Source: Helicobacter typhlonius (GTDB lineage Bacteria; Campylobacterota; Campylobacteria; Campylobacterales; Helicobacteraceae). Taken from it: DNA of 64,000 bases. The notes beneath the pieces are model-generated. The model saw only the letters and a list, made by a program, of their open reading frames with translations, had not been told where the DNA came from and searched no databases. Shown here one piece after another: positions 36,961 to 45,523 of the stretch. The translations under genes and the position numbers were made by a program. Numbering within the stretch: the stretch's first letter is position 1; each line of letters starts with the position of its first letter. Where the stretch lies: assembly GCF_001460635.1 (NCBI RefSeq), contig NZ_LN907858.1, positions 186,001 through 250,000 on the forward strand. Reading direction: 5' to 3'.

Positions 36961-37553
36961 TATTTCTCCTTTGGCATATCTTTAGCATTTTTTTGCAGGT
37001 ATTGAGACACCAAGTATTCTTGGTCATTATCAAAGCCTACACGCGTTTTCATTGACTTAATCACACTTGGCCACGCATTAGCATTAAATTCTTTAGGTGG
37101 ATGCAAAGCGTGGCAAATAGAACAATTCGCAAAAAGCTCGTTTGCCTCTTTATAAAGTTGTTCAACGCTTTCAACCAAATGTGCATCATCACTCCATAAA
37201 TCTACACTTGCAAGCTCCCATTCTTGCTTACTTTCGCTTTCTTTAAAAGTTTCTATACTTTTAAAAGCCACATCTACATTTTTAGAAAATCCCACATTCA
37301 AAATCCGCCGATTAGGTGCAAAATACAAAGCCGCTTGATTGCCTACTTGCTTATAGCCTTGAATACGCAAAAGCACTTTATTCCCTTTATGCTCTAGCAC
37401 ATCAACCTTAGCTGTTGGTAAAAGCCTCCCTACAACCTTATTATCACCTTCTTTGTAGAGTGATTTTACCTTCGAGGCATAAAGTATCTCGCCTGCTTGG
37501 GTGCATACAAATGTCAAGGACATAAGCAAAACCGCTTTTGCACATAATTTCAT
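36960..37553 (-). CDS. Monohaem c-type cytochrome, electron donor to the reductase
   Basis: 197 residues with a signal peptide (MSLTFVCTQAGE, cleavage near 20), an SH3-like middle region, and one haem site CSICHALHPP near residue 146. It matches the small TorC-like cytochrome paired with the S/N-oxide reductase in Campylobacter. It probably carries electrons from menaquinol to the reductase. ATG 37551-37553 has AGGAGG-like AGGAAA upstream. Confidence 0.82.
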   Translation of the reverse strand: MKLCAKAVLLMSLTFVCTQAGEILYASKVKSLYKEGDNKVVGRLLPTAKVDVLEHKGNKVLLRIQGYKQVGNQAALYFAPNRRILNVGFSKNVDVAFKSIETFKESESKQEWELASVDLWSDDAHLVESVEQLYKEANELFANCSICHALHPPKEFNANAWPSVIKSMKTRVGFDNDQEYLVSQYLQKNAKDMPKEK

Positions 37554-38044
37554 TTTTCCTCCTGTGACTTAAGATTGCTAAAAAGCTAATGAAATTGTAA
37601 GGGGAAAATATTTAAGAATAGGTTAAAGCACCCAAAGTAAGAGCATATAGCTTTTTAAGATATAACGATTTTATTAAAACTTGCGAGAGTTTGTAGAAAA
37701 ATCTGAGCAAAAGAGGTATATTGATGAAACGGATAATTTTTGGTAATTTAAGAGGAGATTCTGTAAAAAATTGAGTGTGTAAAATATGTGGCAAAAAGCA
37801 CAAGTTGAGCTATTTAAACAAAGGGGGCGACATAGTGAAATGATAAATATGAATTATTTGAAACATTATGTAGATTCTAAGTTGTGTTTTAAGGGTAAAT
37901 AACTGAATCTGTATCCACAGCGCGTGAAAGCGCATTATACGGATATTAGAGAGATTGCAGGGGCAGAACCTAGTTTTATAATCTTGTGAGTAATTATAGA
38001 GGTCTAAAGAAGCATAAACCTCTAAACTTAGAGGACAAAATGGA
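37554..38044. other. Long intergenic region without a supported gene
   Basis: The 490 bases hold no convincing protein gene. Short frames exist on both strands (for example a 38-codon plus-strand frame at about 37790-37903) but have no ribosome site or known motif. A minus-strand TATAAT (plus-strand ATTATA near 37934-37939) lies next to a small GCGC/GCGC stem. This could start the torC transcript with a long leader or a small RNA. One AGATTCT occurs near 37872. Confidence 0.4.
38019..38034 (-). terminator. Hairpin after rplS
   Basis: CCTCTA (38019-38024) and TAGAGG (38029-38034) pair with a 4-base loop, about eight bases past the rplS stop. On the minus strand it is followed by TTTATGCTTCTTT. 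An alternative longer pairing with AGAGGT at about 37998 exists. Confidence 0.5.
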
Positions 38045-38401
38045 TTACTTGCGTAGCTCTTTGATACGAGCTGCTTTACCTCTTCTGTTGCGTAGGTAGT
38101 AGAGCTTAGCTCGTCTCACACGTCCAACGCGTAGCACCTCAATACTTTCCAAACTCGCACTATAAAGAGGGAATGTTTTTTCTACACCGACATTGTTCGC
38201 ACCCATTTTTCTTGTTGTAAATGTCCTATCTACACCATTTCCGCGGATTGCGATGCACACGCCTTCAAAATATTGCGTCCTACTTTTGTCGCCTTCTTGA
38301 ATCTTAATACCAAGTCTAAGGGTATCACCCGCCTTGAATTGCGGAACTTTCTTGTCGCCAATTTGTGCGTCATTAAAGCTTTGTATATAACGATTTCTCA
38401 T
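38045..38401 (-). CDS. rplS: 50S ribosomal protein L19
   Basis: 118 residues, the usual length of bL19. Contains [20 protein letters not shown] near 20, [34 protein letters not shown] and the basic end [16 protein letters not shown]. Its first 29 bases overlap the end of trmD. Last gene of the rpsP-khpA-rimM-trmD-rplS cluster. Confidence 0.96.
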   Translation of the reverse strand: MRNRYIQSFNDAQIGDKKVPQFKAGDTLRLGIKIQEGDKSRTQYFEGVCIAIRGNGVDRTFTTRKMGANNVGVEKTFPLYSASLESIEVLRVGRVRRAKLYYLRNRRGKAARIKELRK

Positions 38402-39122
38402 AGTCTTTCCTTTCTGTTTGGTCTCGCCTAATCTCGCGCCTTGATGTATTATGATATGTTTGATACAAATCCGGTCTAAAATACTTTGTCTTACATATCG
38501 CCAAGCGTTTTTTTAAGTCGGCGATTCTACTATGATTTCCCTTTAAATATACTGAAGGCACAGCAGAATATAAAGCATTATGAGAAATTTTAGCAAATTG
38601 CGGTGCTTCGAGCAGATGAGATTCAAAACTCTCTTCGCGTAGAGAATCTGCATTGCCAAGCACGCCATCAATAAAGCGCGAAATGCTATCGCACAACATA
38701 AGCGCAGGTAACTCACCGCCAGTGAGGATAAAATCTCCCACGCTAAAAATCTCATCGGCAAATGCCTCAATAACACGTTCATCAAAACCCTCATATCGCC
38801 CACACACAAAGCTTATATGGGATTTTTTACTTAGTCTTAAAGCATCATTGCTTTCAAAGCTTTTGCCGCAAGGGCTTAGAAAAATAATGTGTGAATCTTG
38901 CACAGATTCTAGGGCGCGAGAGAGCACATCGGCTTTTATTACTTGTCCGGCACCGCCACTTATAGGTGGCTCATCGACTTTTTTATATTTATCAAGGGCG
39001 TAATCGCGAATGTTGATTGTCTCTACATTAATAAGGTGATTATCTATCGCACGTTTGAGTATAGAATCTGTGAAATAAGATTCAATAAGTGCGGGGAAAA
39101 GCGTAAGAAAGGAGAATTTCAT
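38373..39122 (-). CDS. trmD: tRNA (guanine-37-N1)-methyltransferase
   Basis: Methylates G37 of tRNAs reading CNN codons, preventing frameshifts. 249 residues: [16 protein letters not shown] at the start, a deep trefoil-knot SAM site with [20 protein letters not shown] near 108 and [17 protein letters not shown] near 130. The C-terminus runs 29 bases into rplS, so the two are translationally linked. It begins four bases after rimM ends. Confidence 0.95.
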   Translation of the reverse strand: MKFSFLTLFPALIESYFTDSILKRAIDNHLINVETINIRDYALDKYKKVDEPPISGGAGQVIKADVLSRALESVQDSHIIFLSPCGKSFESNDALRLSKKSHISFVCGRYEGFDERVIEAFADEIFSVGDFILTGGELPALMLCDSISRFIDGVLGNADSLREESFESHLLEAPQFAKISHNALYSAVPSVYLKGNHSRIADLKKRLAICKTKYFRPDLYQTYHNTSRREIRRDQTERKDYEKSLYTKL

Positions 39123-39126
39123 TGTC

Positions 39127-39669
39127 TTAGCTTTGCTCTAATATAGCAAGGGCATTATGTGTGAAAATGCCCTGTGGTGAGAGGCAAGAGATGAATTGCT
39201 CAATATTTGGAACAAGAAATTGTTTTTTGAATCCTTGCTTGACAAGTGCGGTGTCTGTACGCACAAATAGATAATCAAGTGTGCCAATACGTTCAATATC
39301 CGTTACTAAGCCAAGCTCCAATTCTGTATTTTCACATTTTTCTATGACTTTAGCCCCTATTATCTCCTCCCACAAAAATTCCCCTTCTTTAAGATCACAC
39401 ATTGCCTTGCTCTCGTCAAGTGTAGAGTAAAGCTCACAATTTACCAGCCTAGCGGCACTCTCGCGTGAGGTATGCTCTTTAAAGCGCACAAGATTATATT
39501 TAGAATCAAAAGATTCAATACAAAGTTCACCAAATGAGCGGGTGTGAAAAATGGCTTTAGGAATAAATATAGAAGGAAAATCGCTAATGATGTGGAGCTT
39601 TAAATCCCCACGCACACCGATACATCGACCGATTTTAGCGACTAAAAGAAGTGGGGAGTTGTGCTTCAT
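39127..39669 (-). CDS. rimM: Ribosome maturation factor RimM
   Basis: Assists 30S head assembly by binding S19. 180 residues with an N-terminal beta-barrel (LLVAKIGRCIGVRGDLKLH) and a PRC-barrel C-domain (LKEGEFLWEEIIGAKV near 92, FLVPNIEQFISCL near 150). Position between khpA and trmD agrees. Contains no anomalies. Confidence 0.93.
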   Translation of the reverse strand: MKHNSPLLLVAKIGRCIGVRGDLKLHIISDFPSIFIPKAIFHTRSFGELCIESFDSKYNLVRFKEHTSRESAARLVNCELYSTLDESKAMCDLKEGEFLWEEIIGAKVIEKCENTELELGLVTDIERIGTLDYLFVRTDTALVKQGFKKQFLVPNIEQFISCLSPQGIFTHNALAILEQS

Positions 39670-39714
39670 TTTAGATTCTATTAGTTTAAAATTCTATAAT
39701 CTCGGCTTTGGCGA

Positions 39715-39954
39715 TTAATGCGCTTGCACGGCGATTCTGTAATTTTTGCCGTCTTTTGCTTTTGTGCCAGAGATAAAAGTTTTAAGTGAGCCGACCATTT
39801 TGCCATCACGCCCTATGAGACGCCCCACATCTTGTGAATCTGCAAGTATGAGAATCTCGCGGGTATTATCCTCGGTATCTTGAACTTGTATATCTATCGC
39901 TTCAGGTTTATTGACAATTTTTTTTGCATATTCCTTAATGAAATCTTCAACCAT
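39715..39954 (-). CDS. khpA: KH-domain RNA-binding protein KhpA
   Basis: 79 residues, single KH domain with the signature VGRLIGRDGKMVGSLKTF near 40-57, which contains the GxxG loop. KhpA proteins bind RNA broadly and sit between rpsP and rimM in many bacteria, as here. Starts 27 bases after rpsP. Confidence 0.92.
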   Translation of the reverse strand: MVEDFIKEYAKKIVNKPEAIDIQVQDTEDNTREILILADSQDVGRLIGRDGKMVGSLKTFISGTKAKDGKNYRIAVQAH

Positions 39955-39981
39955 AATTGCTTCTTTGAAAATGATTTTGGA

Positions 39982-40212
39982 CTATTTTGAGGTAAGCTTA
40001 CTTACTCTTTCGCTCATTTTTGCGCCTACGCTTTTCCAGTATTCTAGTCTTTGTGCATCGTATTTTATAAGTGCTGGTTCTACCAAAGGATTATAATATC
40101 CTAAAGATTCTATCCAGCCACCATCGCGCTTCTTTCGAGAGTCTGTTACTACAATACGATAAAAAGGTTTTTTCTTGCGTCCCATTTTTGTTAGTCTAAT
40201 TACTGTTGCCAT
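39982..40212 (-). CDS. rpsP: 30S ribosomal protein S16
   Basis: 76 residues, [20 protein letters not shown] start, [18 protein letters not shown] near 26, and [11 protein letters not shown] near the end, all typical of bS16. AAGGAGAA precedes the ATG. First ribosomal gene of the cluster, 66 bases after ffh. Confidence 0.96.
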   Translation of the reverse strand: MATVIRLTKMGRKKKPFYRIVVTDSRKKRDGGWIESLGYYNPLVEPALIKYDAQRLEYWKSVGAKMSERVSKLTSK

Positions 40213-40278
40213 TGCTTCTCCTTGAAGTTTAACATTTTTTTAAGTGCTACATTATAGTGTTTTTTGCTTAAATCCTTA

Positions 40279-41622
40279 TTATTTTGGCATTCGCATATTA
40301 CCCATAAGGCTTAGAAGCTCCTGCATACCGCCTTTTTGCGACATTTTTTTGGCTAATTTTGCCGCTTGGTCAAATTGCTTGATAATGCGATTTATATCGC
40401 TCACTTCCAGCCCACTTCCCTGTGCTATGCGTTTGCGCCTTGAGCCATTAAGAAGCGATGGGTCTTCACGCTCCTTTTTTGTCATAGAATTTACCATTGC
40501 GCGGATATTTTTTACCTCGCTTGATTTATCTAAATCCACATCTTTAAGCGCACTTGCCATATTGCCAAGTCCGGGTATCATAGAGGCGATTTGCCCTAGA
40601 GAGCCGAGTTTTTTCACATTTTCGATTTGATTGATAAAATCCTCAAATCCAAACTGCCCCTTCTTAATTTTTTTTGCGATATTTTTTGCTTCATCTTGGC
40701 TTATCACATTTGCGCTTTTTTCCGCTAGAGTGGCGATGTCTCCTGCTCCCATAAGACGCGAGATGATTCTATCAGGGAGAAAAATATCAAAATCAGCTAC
40801 CTTTTCCCCACTCCCTATGAATTTGAGCGGAATACCAATTTGGTAGGCAATTGATAAGGCTATGCCGCCTTTACTATCGCTATCAAACTTAGAGAGTATC
40901 ACGCCATCAATGCCAATTTTTTCATTGAAACTTTCAGCGGAACGGATACCATCTTGCCCACTAAGAGAATCTGCCACATAGATACATTCCGTGGTATTTA
41001 TGGTTTTTTTAATCTGTTTAAGTTCATTCATCAGAGATTCATCTATACTTAGTCGTCCTGCACTATCGATAATCATCACATCATAATGCTCCGCACTCGC
41101 CTTTTGCTTTGCTTCTTTGGCAACGATTATGGCGTCCTCTGGCTTACTCGCAAGCTCTGGTGTGAAAATATCCACCTCAATGCTTTGGGCGAGTGTGCGT
41201 AGCTGATCTATGGCTGCTAGGCGGTGCAAATCACACGCAACAAGGAGTATTTTTTTGCCCTTTTGTTTGAGATATAGCGCGAGTTTAGCACTAGAAGTTG
41301 TCTTTCCGCTTCCTTGCAAGCCCATCATTAAAATAACACTAGGTGGTGTTGGCGAAAAGCTAATGCCATAGCCCTTTGATGAGTGAAGAATCTCTGCTAA
41401 GGCGTATTGTAGGGAAGAACTGAAGCTTTGTTTGCCTATACCCTCTTGTTTTGTGCGCTCCTGCACGATTTGCACGATGTGTTTTGTCGCTTTGTGATAC
41501 ACATCATTTTTAAGCAATGTCTTTTTTAGCTCATCACACGCCCTTTGTAACGCTTTTTCATCATCGCTAAAGCGAATTTTATTCATAATCCCTTTAAATG
41601 AACTTGTCAAGGTATCAAACAT
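40279..41622 (-). CDS. ffh: Signal recognition particle protein Ffh
   Basis: SRP GTPase that delivers nascent membrane proteins to FtsY. 447 residues: N domain, G domain with LQGSGKTTSSAKLALYL near 108, DSAGR near 190 and SKFDSDSKGG near 246, then a methionine-rich M domain ending in KKMSQKGGMQELLSLMGN. I start at MFDTLTSSF (ATG 41620-41622) with GGAG eight bases upstream; an ORF extension of 39 residues upstream is not supported. Same-strand upstream of rpsP as in H. pylori. Confidence 0.95.
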   Translation of the reverse strand: MFDTLTSSFKGIMNKIRFSDDEKALQRACDELKKTLLKNDVYHKATKHIVQIVQERTKQEGIGKQSFSSSLQYALAEILHSSKGYGISFSPTPPSVILMMGLQGSGKTTSSAKLALYLKQKGKKILLVACDLHRLAAIDQLRTLAQSIEVDIFTPELASKPEDAIIVAKEAKQKASAEHYDVMIIDSAGRLSIDESLMNELKQIKKTINTTECIYVADSLSGQDGIRSAESFNEKIGIDGVILSKFDSDSKGGIALSIAYQIGIPLKFIGSGEKVADFDIFLPDRIISRLMGAGDIATLAEKSANVISQDEAKNIAKKIKKGQFGFEDFINQIENVKKLGSLGQIASMIPGLGNMASALKDVDLDKSSEVKNIRAMVNSMTKKEREDPSLLNGSRRKRIAQGSGLEVSDINRIIKQFDQAAKLAKKMSQKGGMQELLSLMGNMRMPK

Positions 41623-41770
41623 AATACACGCTCCATTATTGAAAAACTTTGAATGATTTAAAGTTGCATTGTATGCAAAAATCACTTTCATTATGCTTTT
41701 ATTTGCTTCAAGCCTATAAGATTCTTTTTTTATTGACAATTTTTATCTTTGGCAAAACAAGGATTGACCT

Positions 41771-42196
41771 ATGATGAGTTTTGAACAACATTTGAGAGAG
41801 AAACATTTAAAAATCACGCCTCAACGCATAGCTATGCTGAATAAAATCCACGATAATGGGCATATGAATGTAGAGGAAATTTATGAACAAATCAAATCTA
41901 TTTATCCTTCAATCTCACTTGCAACAATTTATAAGAATGTCAATGCACTTTGTGAGGCAAATATCCTGCGTGAGATTAAAGCCCCTAAGGACAAGCAGAG
42001 ATATGAGCTAAGTAGCGATAAGCATCTGCACGTGTATTGTGAATCCTGCGGAAAACTCGAGGATATTAAGTTAGAAACAGGCTATTTAGAAAATGACTGC
42101 GGCACAAAAACCGGCTATGATGTGTATGATATTTCAGCGGTGCTTATCGGGGTATGCCCTACTTGCAAGATAACAAAAGAGAGTAGGGCGAGGTAG
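41771..42196 (+). CDS. perR: Fur-family regulator, PerR-like
   Basis: 141-residue metal-dependent repressor. Winged helix with LKITPQRIAMLNKIHDNGH and SISLATIYKNVNALCEANI (about 13-65), then the dimer/metal domain with HLHVYCESCGKLEDI (Cys near 94, 97) and a second CPTC pair near the C-terminus that complete a structural zinc site. LKITPQR and TIYKNV are closer to Campylobacter PerR than to Helicobacter Fur, so a peroxide-stress role is likely. Divergent from ffh, so it may sense and regulate in the shared 149-base gap. Confidence 0.82.
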   Translation: MMSFEQHLREKHLKITPQRIAMLNKIHDNGHMNVEEIYEQIKSIYPSISLATIYKNVNALCEANILREIKAPKDKQRYELSSDKHLHVYCESCGKLEDIKLETGYLENDCGTKTGYDVYDISAVLIGVCPTCKITKESRAR

Positions 42197-42352
42197 AGAC
42201 TACAAAGGTTTTGAATACTTTGCAAGGAGGGGATTCTAAAGCTACAAGGCTACAAGCAAGTTTTGTGTCGCTTTTTATACTCTGTTTAAGCAAGAATCTT
42301 TGCAACAAAAAAGCGATTAAAAATAGGGATTGAAAGTGTTTATAGAAAAATA

Positions 42353-42375
42353 GCTTAGATTCTAAGAATCTAAGC
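42353..42375. terminator. Hairpin made of inverted AGATTCT copies
   Basis: GCTTAGATTC (42353-42362) pairs perfectly with GAATCTAAGC (42366-42375) around a 3-base loop. It contains AGATTCT and AGAATCT back to back. It is in the convergent gap between the perR-like gene and the lipoprotein operon, a natural place for a bidirectional terminator. The rest of the 258-base gap shows nothing else, apart from an imperfect GCAAGAATCTTTGC near 42290. Confidence 0.6.
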
Positions 42376-42455
42376 CCCTCGTGCGAAACAATAGCGACAA
42401 ATGGCATTAAAGAGCATTCCAAGAGATACCAAAAAGCTATAATGTAACAAGCGTT

Positions 42456-42867
42456 TTAGTCAAAGCTCACTTTCTTGCAAAGTTTATGTTTAAAAAAGGC
42501 TTCAAGCATTTTGTCTCTTTGTGCTACTTTGAGCGCACAGGCTTCACGAATAGTAGCAACCCAAGCATCTACTTCCTCTTGAGAAGTAACCTTGATTCCA
42601 CCCTCACCAAGAATACCATAAGGTGCGTGAATGCTCCATTCATTATTATAAAAAGACACATCTGCTTCACAGCTGATTTCAGTATTAAGACTCTTAAATG
42701 GATATTTATTATCCCCATTCTTACACATTATGCTGTTGTCATCATAAGGTGCTTTGCTGCTAAAGTCATAGTTGCTTTCCGCCCTCACCACAGCTACAAA
42801 CGCACATAACGCTCATAGTTATGATAAGCCACGCGTTTATTGTTTTGCTCTTATATGCTATTTTCAT
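42456..42867 (-). pseudogene. Lipoprotein gene with a frameshift after the signal peptide
   Basis: A good start exists at 42867 (AAAAGGAGAG before ATG), giving a signal MKIAYKSKTINAWLIITMSV, and a lipobox ending CVCSC followed by GEGGK. That frame stops soon after. The neighbouring frame carries on as SNYDFSSKAPYDDNSIMCK and 100 further residues with paired cysteines and KVTSQEEVDAWVATIREAC. Joining them at about 42781-42790 by one base gives a roughly 135-residue lipoprotein. I do not recognise the family. Last gene of the channel operon. Either a broken gene or an assembly indel. Confidence 0.6.
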
Positions 42868-42905
42868 TATCTCTCCTTTTCGTATGAAATTCTACGTATA
42901 GAATC

Positions 42906-43706
42906 TTAGGGTAGCACGATTGCGCCAAGCAGCACATAGGGGAGATATTCCGCACCATAAATATGATAAGTGTCTTGCTTATCTGTCTTAATGCTCGGGC
43001 GTAAGTCAAGTGCGCCTACAAGCACGCCCACATCTTGTTTGAGATATTCTCTCGCCTCATATTCTAGCATTTTAGCCACATCTCGTGGGATAAAATCTAA
43101 CTCACTCAAATCATCTGCAGTCTGCTCCCTTTTGCAAAAGACATTGATACTCATAAGTGCGACTTTCACGCCATAAGTAGCCTTGCCATTTTTTATTAAA
43201 CCCTCAATGTCGCGAATCTGCTTTAACGCACCTTGTATGCGCTTTTTGCTCCCTGTATCAAATTCCCATTTAGCCCCTTTGCCGACATTAAACCAACAAT
43301 GCTTGGATTCTATCTACATTTCAAGCTTGAAATCCTCTGTCGCACACCAAAAGTCAATAAAGCGTCTCTGCTGTTCTCGTGTGTCATCGGTATCATCGTG
43401 CCGATTCTCATCTTTACAGCCAATTCCATACTCACTAATGACATAAGGTGTCTGTAAAGAGAGTGCCATAGCGATAGCCGCTGAATTGCTACGCTCGTTT
43501 CTCACAATAGGGTAAAACTCATTTGCTTTTTCTCTAATCTCAAGGTTAATGTCAAAAATATGCTGTGCAAGGGTATTATAGAATCTCTTAAATGTCCTGC
43601 CACCCTCTTTCATCAGCCTATCACTTTTATAGCACGAATCCTCAAGCCAATAATCATAAAGCTTCTTGCCATTAAATCGTTTGTCAATGTCATAAGTGTA
43701 TTTCAT
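42906..43706 (-). pseudogene. Nuclease-like protein interrupted by an in-frame TAG
   Basis: One continuous frame from ATG 43706 to 42906 is broken by a single TAG (plus strand CTA 43314-43316). Reading through gives about 266 residues. Around the stop the sequence is DFWCATEDFKLEM, stop, IESKHCWFNVGKGAKWEFD. The spacing of acidic residues and the ESK is reminiscent of a PD-(D/E)xK nuclease active site, but this is by eye. After the stop, the frame reads GSKKRIQGALKQIRDIEG and further structured sequence to the end. It starts directly after the channel stop (TAA ATG). Family otherwise not recognised. Confidence 0.55.
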
Positions 43707-44402
43707 TTACCCCTTTGATGTAGCTTTGTCATTACTTTGCTTTATCTCATTGATACTATCAACAATAATACCAATAACTAGATTAAGCACAATAAAGGTT
43801 ACAATAACAATAAAGCTCACAAAATATATCCACGAATATGGATATACTGCCATTGTAGGACGAGCAACCCCCTCACTCCAGCTATCTCCTGTCATTATTT
43901 GAAAAAGAGTAAAAAAACTTTTACCCAAATCGCCAAAATAATCAGGTATTACTTCTGCAAAAAGCTGTGTGCCAAGCACAGCATAAATGTAATACACAAG
44001 CAAAAGCAAAAATCCAATACATACTACACTAGGAATACTTTTTGAGATAACAGCAATAACAAATCGCAGCTGTGGAAAGATAGAAAAAAGACGAAACATC
44101 TTTAGGATTCTAAACAATCTTAAGACTGAAATATTACCCAATAAAGGTAATGCCGATAGAGTAATTATGATTAAATCAAAAATATTCCAATTTTCTTTAA
44201 AGAACTCTTTGCGAAGTATGATAATTTTCACACACACCTCAAAAATGAAAAAATAGAGACAAATTTCATCAACTTGTTTAAGGAATGTATTGTCAAAAAA
44301 ATATGGCAGACTAAGCAAACCAAGCACAAAAGCATTTAAACAAACGATTCCTAAAACAAAGTTTTGAAATAATGAAGATTCTGCAAAACCTCTAAGTCTC
44401 AT
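43707..44402 (-). CDS. One-domain voltage-gated cation channel (NaChBac/NavBac-like)
   Basis: 231-residue inner-membrane protein with six helices: S1 about 13-35, S2 46-63, S3 72-88, S4 93-106 with Arg/Lys every third residue (RLFRILKMFR), S5 122-148, S6 190-215. The pore loop is FFTLFQIMTGDSWSEGVARP, aligned with the FQxxTLESWS filter of bacterial sodium channels, but here Leu-Glu is Gly-Asp and an extra Glu follows (TGDSWSE). Selectivity may therefore differ. Such channels form tetramers. A short charged tail ends the protein. It lies 12 bases after the small repeat-protein gene and abuts the nuclease-like gene. Confidence 0.82.
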   Translation of the reverse strand: MRLRGFAESSLFQNFVLGIVCLNAFVLGLLSLPYFFDNTFLKQVDEICLYFFIFEVCVKIIILRKEFFKENWNIFDLIIITLSALPLLGNISVLRLFRILKMFRLFSIFPQLRFVIAVISKSIPSVVCIGFLLLLVYYIYAVLGTQLFAEVIPDYFGDLGKSFFTLFQIMTGDSWSEGVARPTMAVYPYSWIYFVSFIVIVTFIVLNLVIGIIVDSINEIKQSNDKATSKG

Positions 44403-44414
44403 TACGCAAAATTC

Positions 44415-44711
44415 CTAACAACTCCTAACAAAGCTGCCACTAGAAGCCTTATATTCTTTAGTTGTGCCATTAGCATAGGAAATAAATATAGAATCTCCAT
44501 TAACCTGTGCTGACACTGCATTTGATTCTCCTATTGAGCGTTTGAAGCTTCCTGTCTTTGTAGTATATAGCTTAGCAAGACCTTTTTCTATACAAATTGT
44601 CCATTCATCACTGCAATTTGCACTAGAGACATTGCTTCCTACACTGCGCTTGTAAGAGCCATTTTCATACAATTTTGCCTGATTATTTTCTAACTTAACG
44701 ATATAAGCCAT
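44415..44711 (-). CDS. Small three-repeat protein upstream of the channel
   Basis: 98 residues made of imperfect repeats of about 35-38 residues: AKLYENGSYKRSVGSNV, then AKLYTTKTGSFKRSIGES, then KEYKASSGSFVRSC. Each has alternating polar/aromatic residues typical of short beta blades. There is no signal peptide, so it is cytoplasmic. Function not known. First gene of the four-gene operon with the channel, nuclease-like and lipoprotein genes; GGAGT lies before its ATG. Confidence 0.6.
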   Translation of the reverse strand: MAYIVKLENNQAKLYENGSYKRSVGSNVSSANCSDEWTICIEKGLAKLYTTKTGSFKRSIGESNAVSAQVNGDSIFISYANGTTKEYKASSGSFVRSC

Positions 44712-44846
44712 TTTGCACTCCTTTACTTTATTGTTTGGCGGTGATTATTAGGTATATTATCATTAAACAATACTTAAATTATACTTTTTCTATAATTTAC
44801 TGACTAAAATTTACATCTTTAATAAACCCTTACAAAAGAAAGCGGA

Positions 44847-45251
44847 ATGAAAGTTATTGACAAAATAAATGAGATTCTAAAAGCAAAAAATCTAAGCAAA
44901 AAAGAGCTTGCTAATCGCCTTATAGACTTAGGCTTGCGTGCAAATAAAACGGGTGAGACACCCACAATCTCTAGCATTTATGCCTATCTTAATGGCAATA
45001 TTGAACTCAAAGCCGATATGATTCCATTTATTGCTGATGCTTTGAGCGTGTATGAGCAGGAGCTGTTTAGCGCGAATGCACAAAAAATGCTACGAAAAAT
45101 CGCTACACATAATCCCACCTATATGAAGTATCATCATATTATAGAACTCCTTGAATACATCTCACCCAAATCGCTTGAAACACTTGAGCAAACGCTGCTT
45201 AATCACAAGGCAAAAACCATAGAGCTTAATGCTATTATTGAAAAAATATAA
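44847..45251 (+). CDS. Helix-turn-helix regulator
   Basis: 134 residues with an N-terminal HTH of XRE type (INEILKAKNLSKKELANRL, then TISSIYAYLNGNIELK near 40-55) and a helical C-terminal region probably for dimerisation (PKSLETLEQTLLNHK). It is transcribed divergently from the channel operon 135 bases away and convergent with the tRNA operon. Regulation of the channel operon is inferred from this arrangement. Confidence 0.7.
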   Translation: MKVIDKINEILKAKNLSKKELANRLIDLGLRANKTGETPTISSIYAYLNGNIELKADMIPFIADALSVYEQELFSANAQKMLRKIATHNPTYMKYHHIIELLEYISPKSLETLEQTLLNHKAKTIELNAIIEKI

Positions 45252-45266
45252 AAGAAGAAAGTAAAA

Positions 45267-45281
45267 CCTAAGAATCTTAGG
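45267..45281 (-). terminator. Terminator of the tRNA operon
   Basis: A 15-base palindrome, CCTAAGAATCTTAGG on the plus strand, 14 bases after the tRNA-Asp end. On the minus strand it is followed by TTTTACTTTCTTCTTTT, fitting an intrinsic terminator. It contains one AGAATCT core. It could also terminate the convergent HTH gene. Confidence 0.6.
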
Positions 45282-45295
45282 AATAGAAGTAAAGG

Positions 45296-45372
45296 TGGCG
45301 GAGCGGACGGGGCTCGAACCCGCGACCCCCTGCGTGACAGGCAGGTATTCTAACCAGCTGAACTACCGCTCC
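45296..45372 (-). tRNA. tRNA-Asp(GUC)
   Basis: Minus strand: acceptor GGAGCGG/CCGCTCC, D-arm TAGTTCAGCTGGTTAGA, anticodon loop CTGTCAC (GTC), T-arm GGGTTCGAGCCCC, encoded CCA. Last gene of the four-tRNA operon. Confidence 0.96.
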
Positions 45373-45422
45373 AAAGAAAGAACTTGTATAAAAGTCTCAT
45401 ACAATCCACAAAAATGCAAAAA

Positions 45423-45498
45423 TGGTGGTCGCTACAAGGCTCGAACTTGTGACATCCACCTTGTAAGGGTGGCGCTCTACCAACTGAGCTAAGCGACC
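45423..45498 (-). tRNA. tRNA-Val(UAC)
   Basis: Minus strand: acceptor GGTCGCT/AGCGACC, D-arm TAGCTCAGTTGGTAGA, anticodon loop CTTACAA (TAC), T-arm AAGTTCGAGCCTT, encoded CCA. Confidence 0.95.
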
Positions 45499-45523
45499 AA
45501 AATAATGAAAGAACCAAGTAAAG

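Noticed and set aside
37612-37803. A 63-codon frame in the torC-rplS gap
   Set aside because: No ribosome site, atypical composition and no motif.
45295-45492. A 65-codon plus-strand frame across the tRNA genes
   Set aside because: It is the antisense reading of tRNA-Asp and tRNA-Val, a common false protein in databases.
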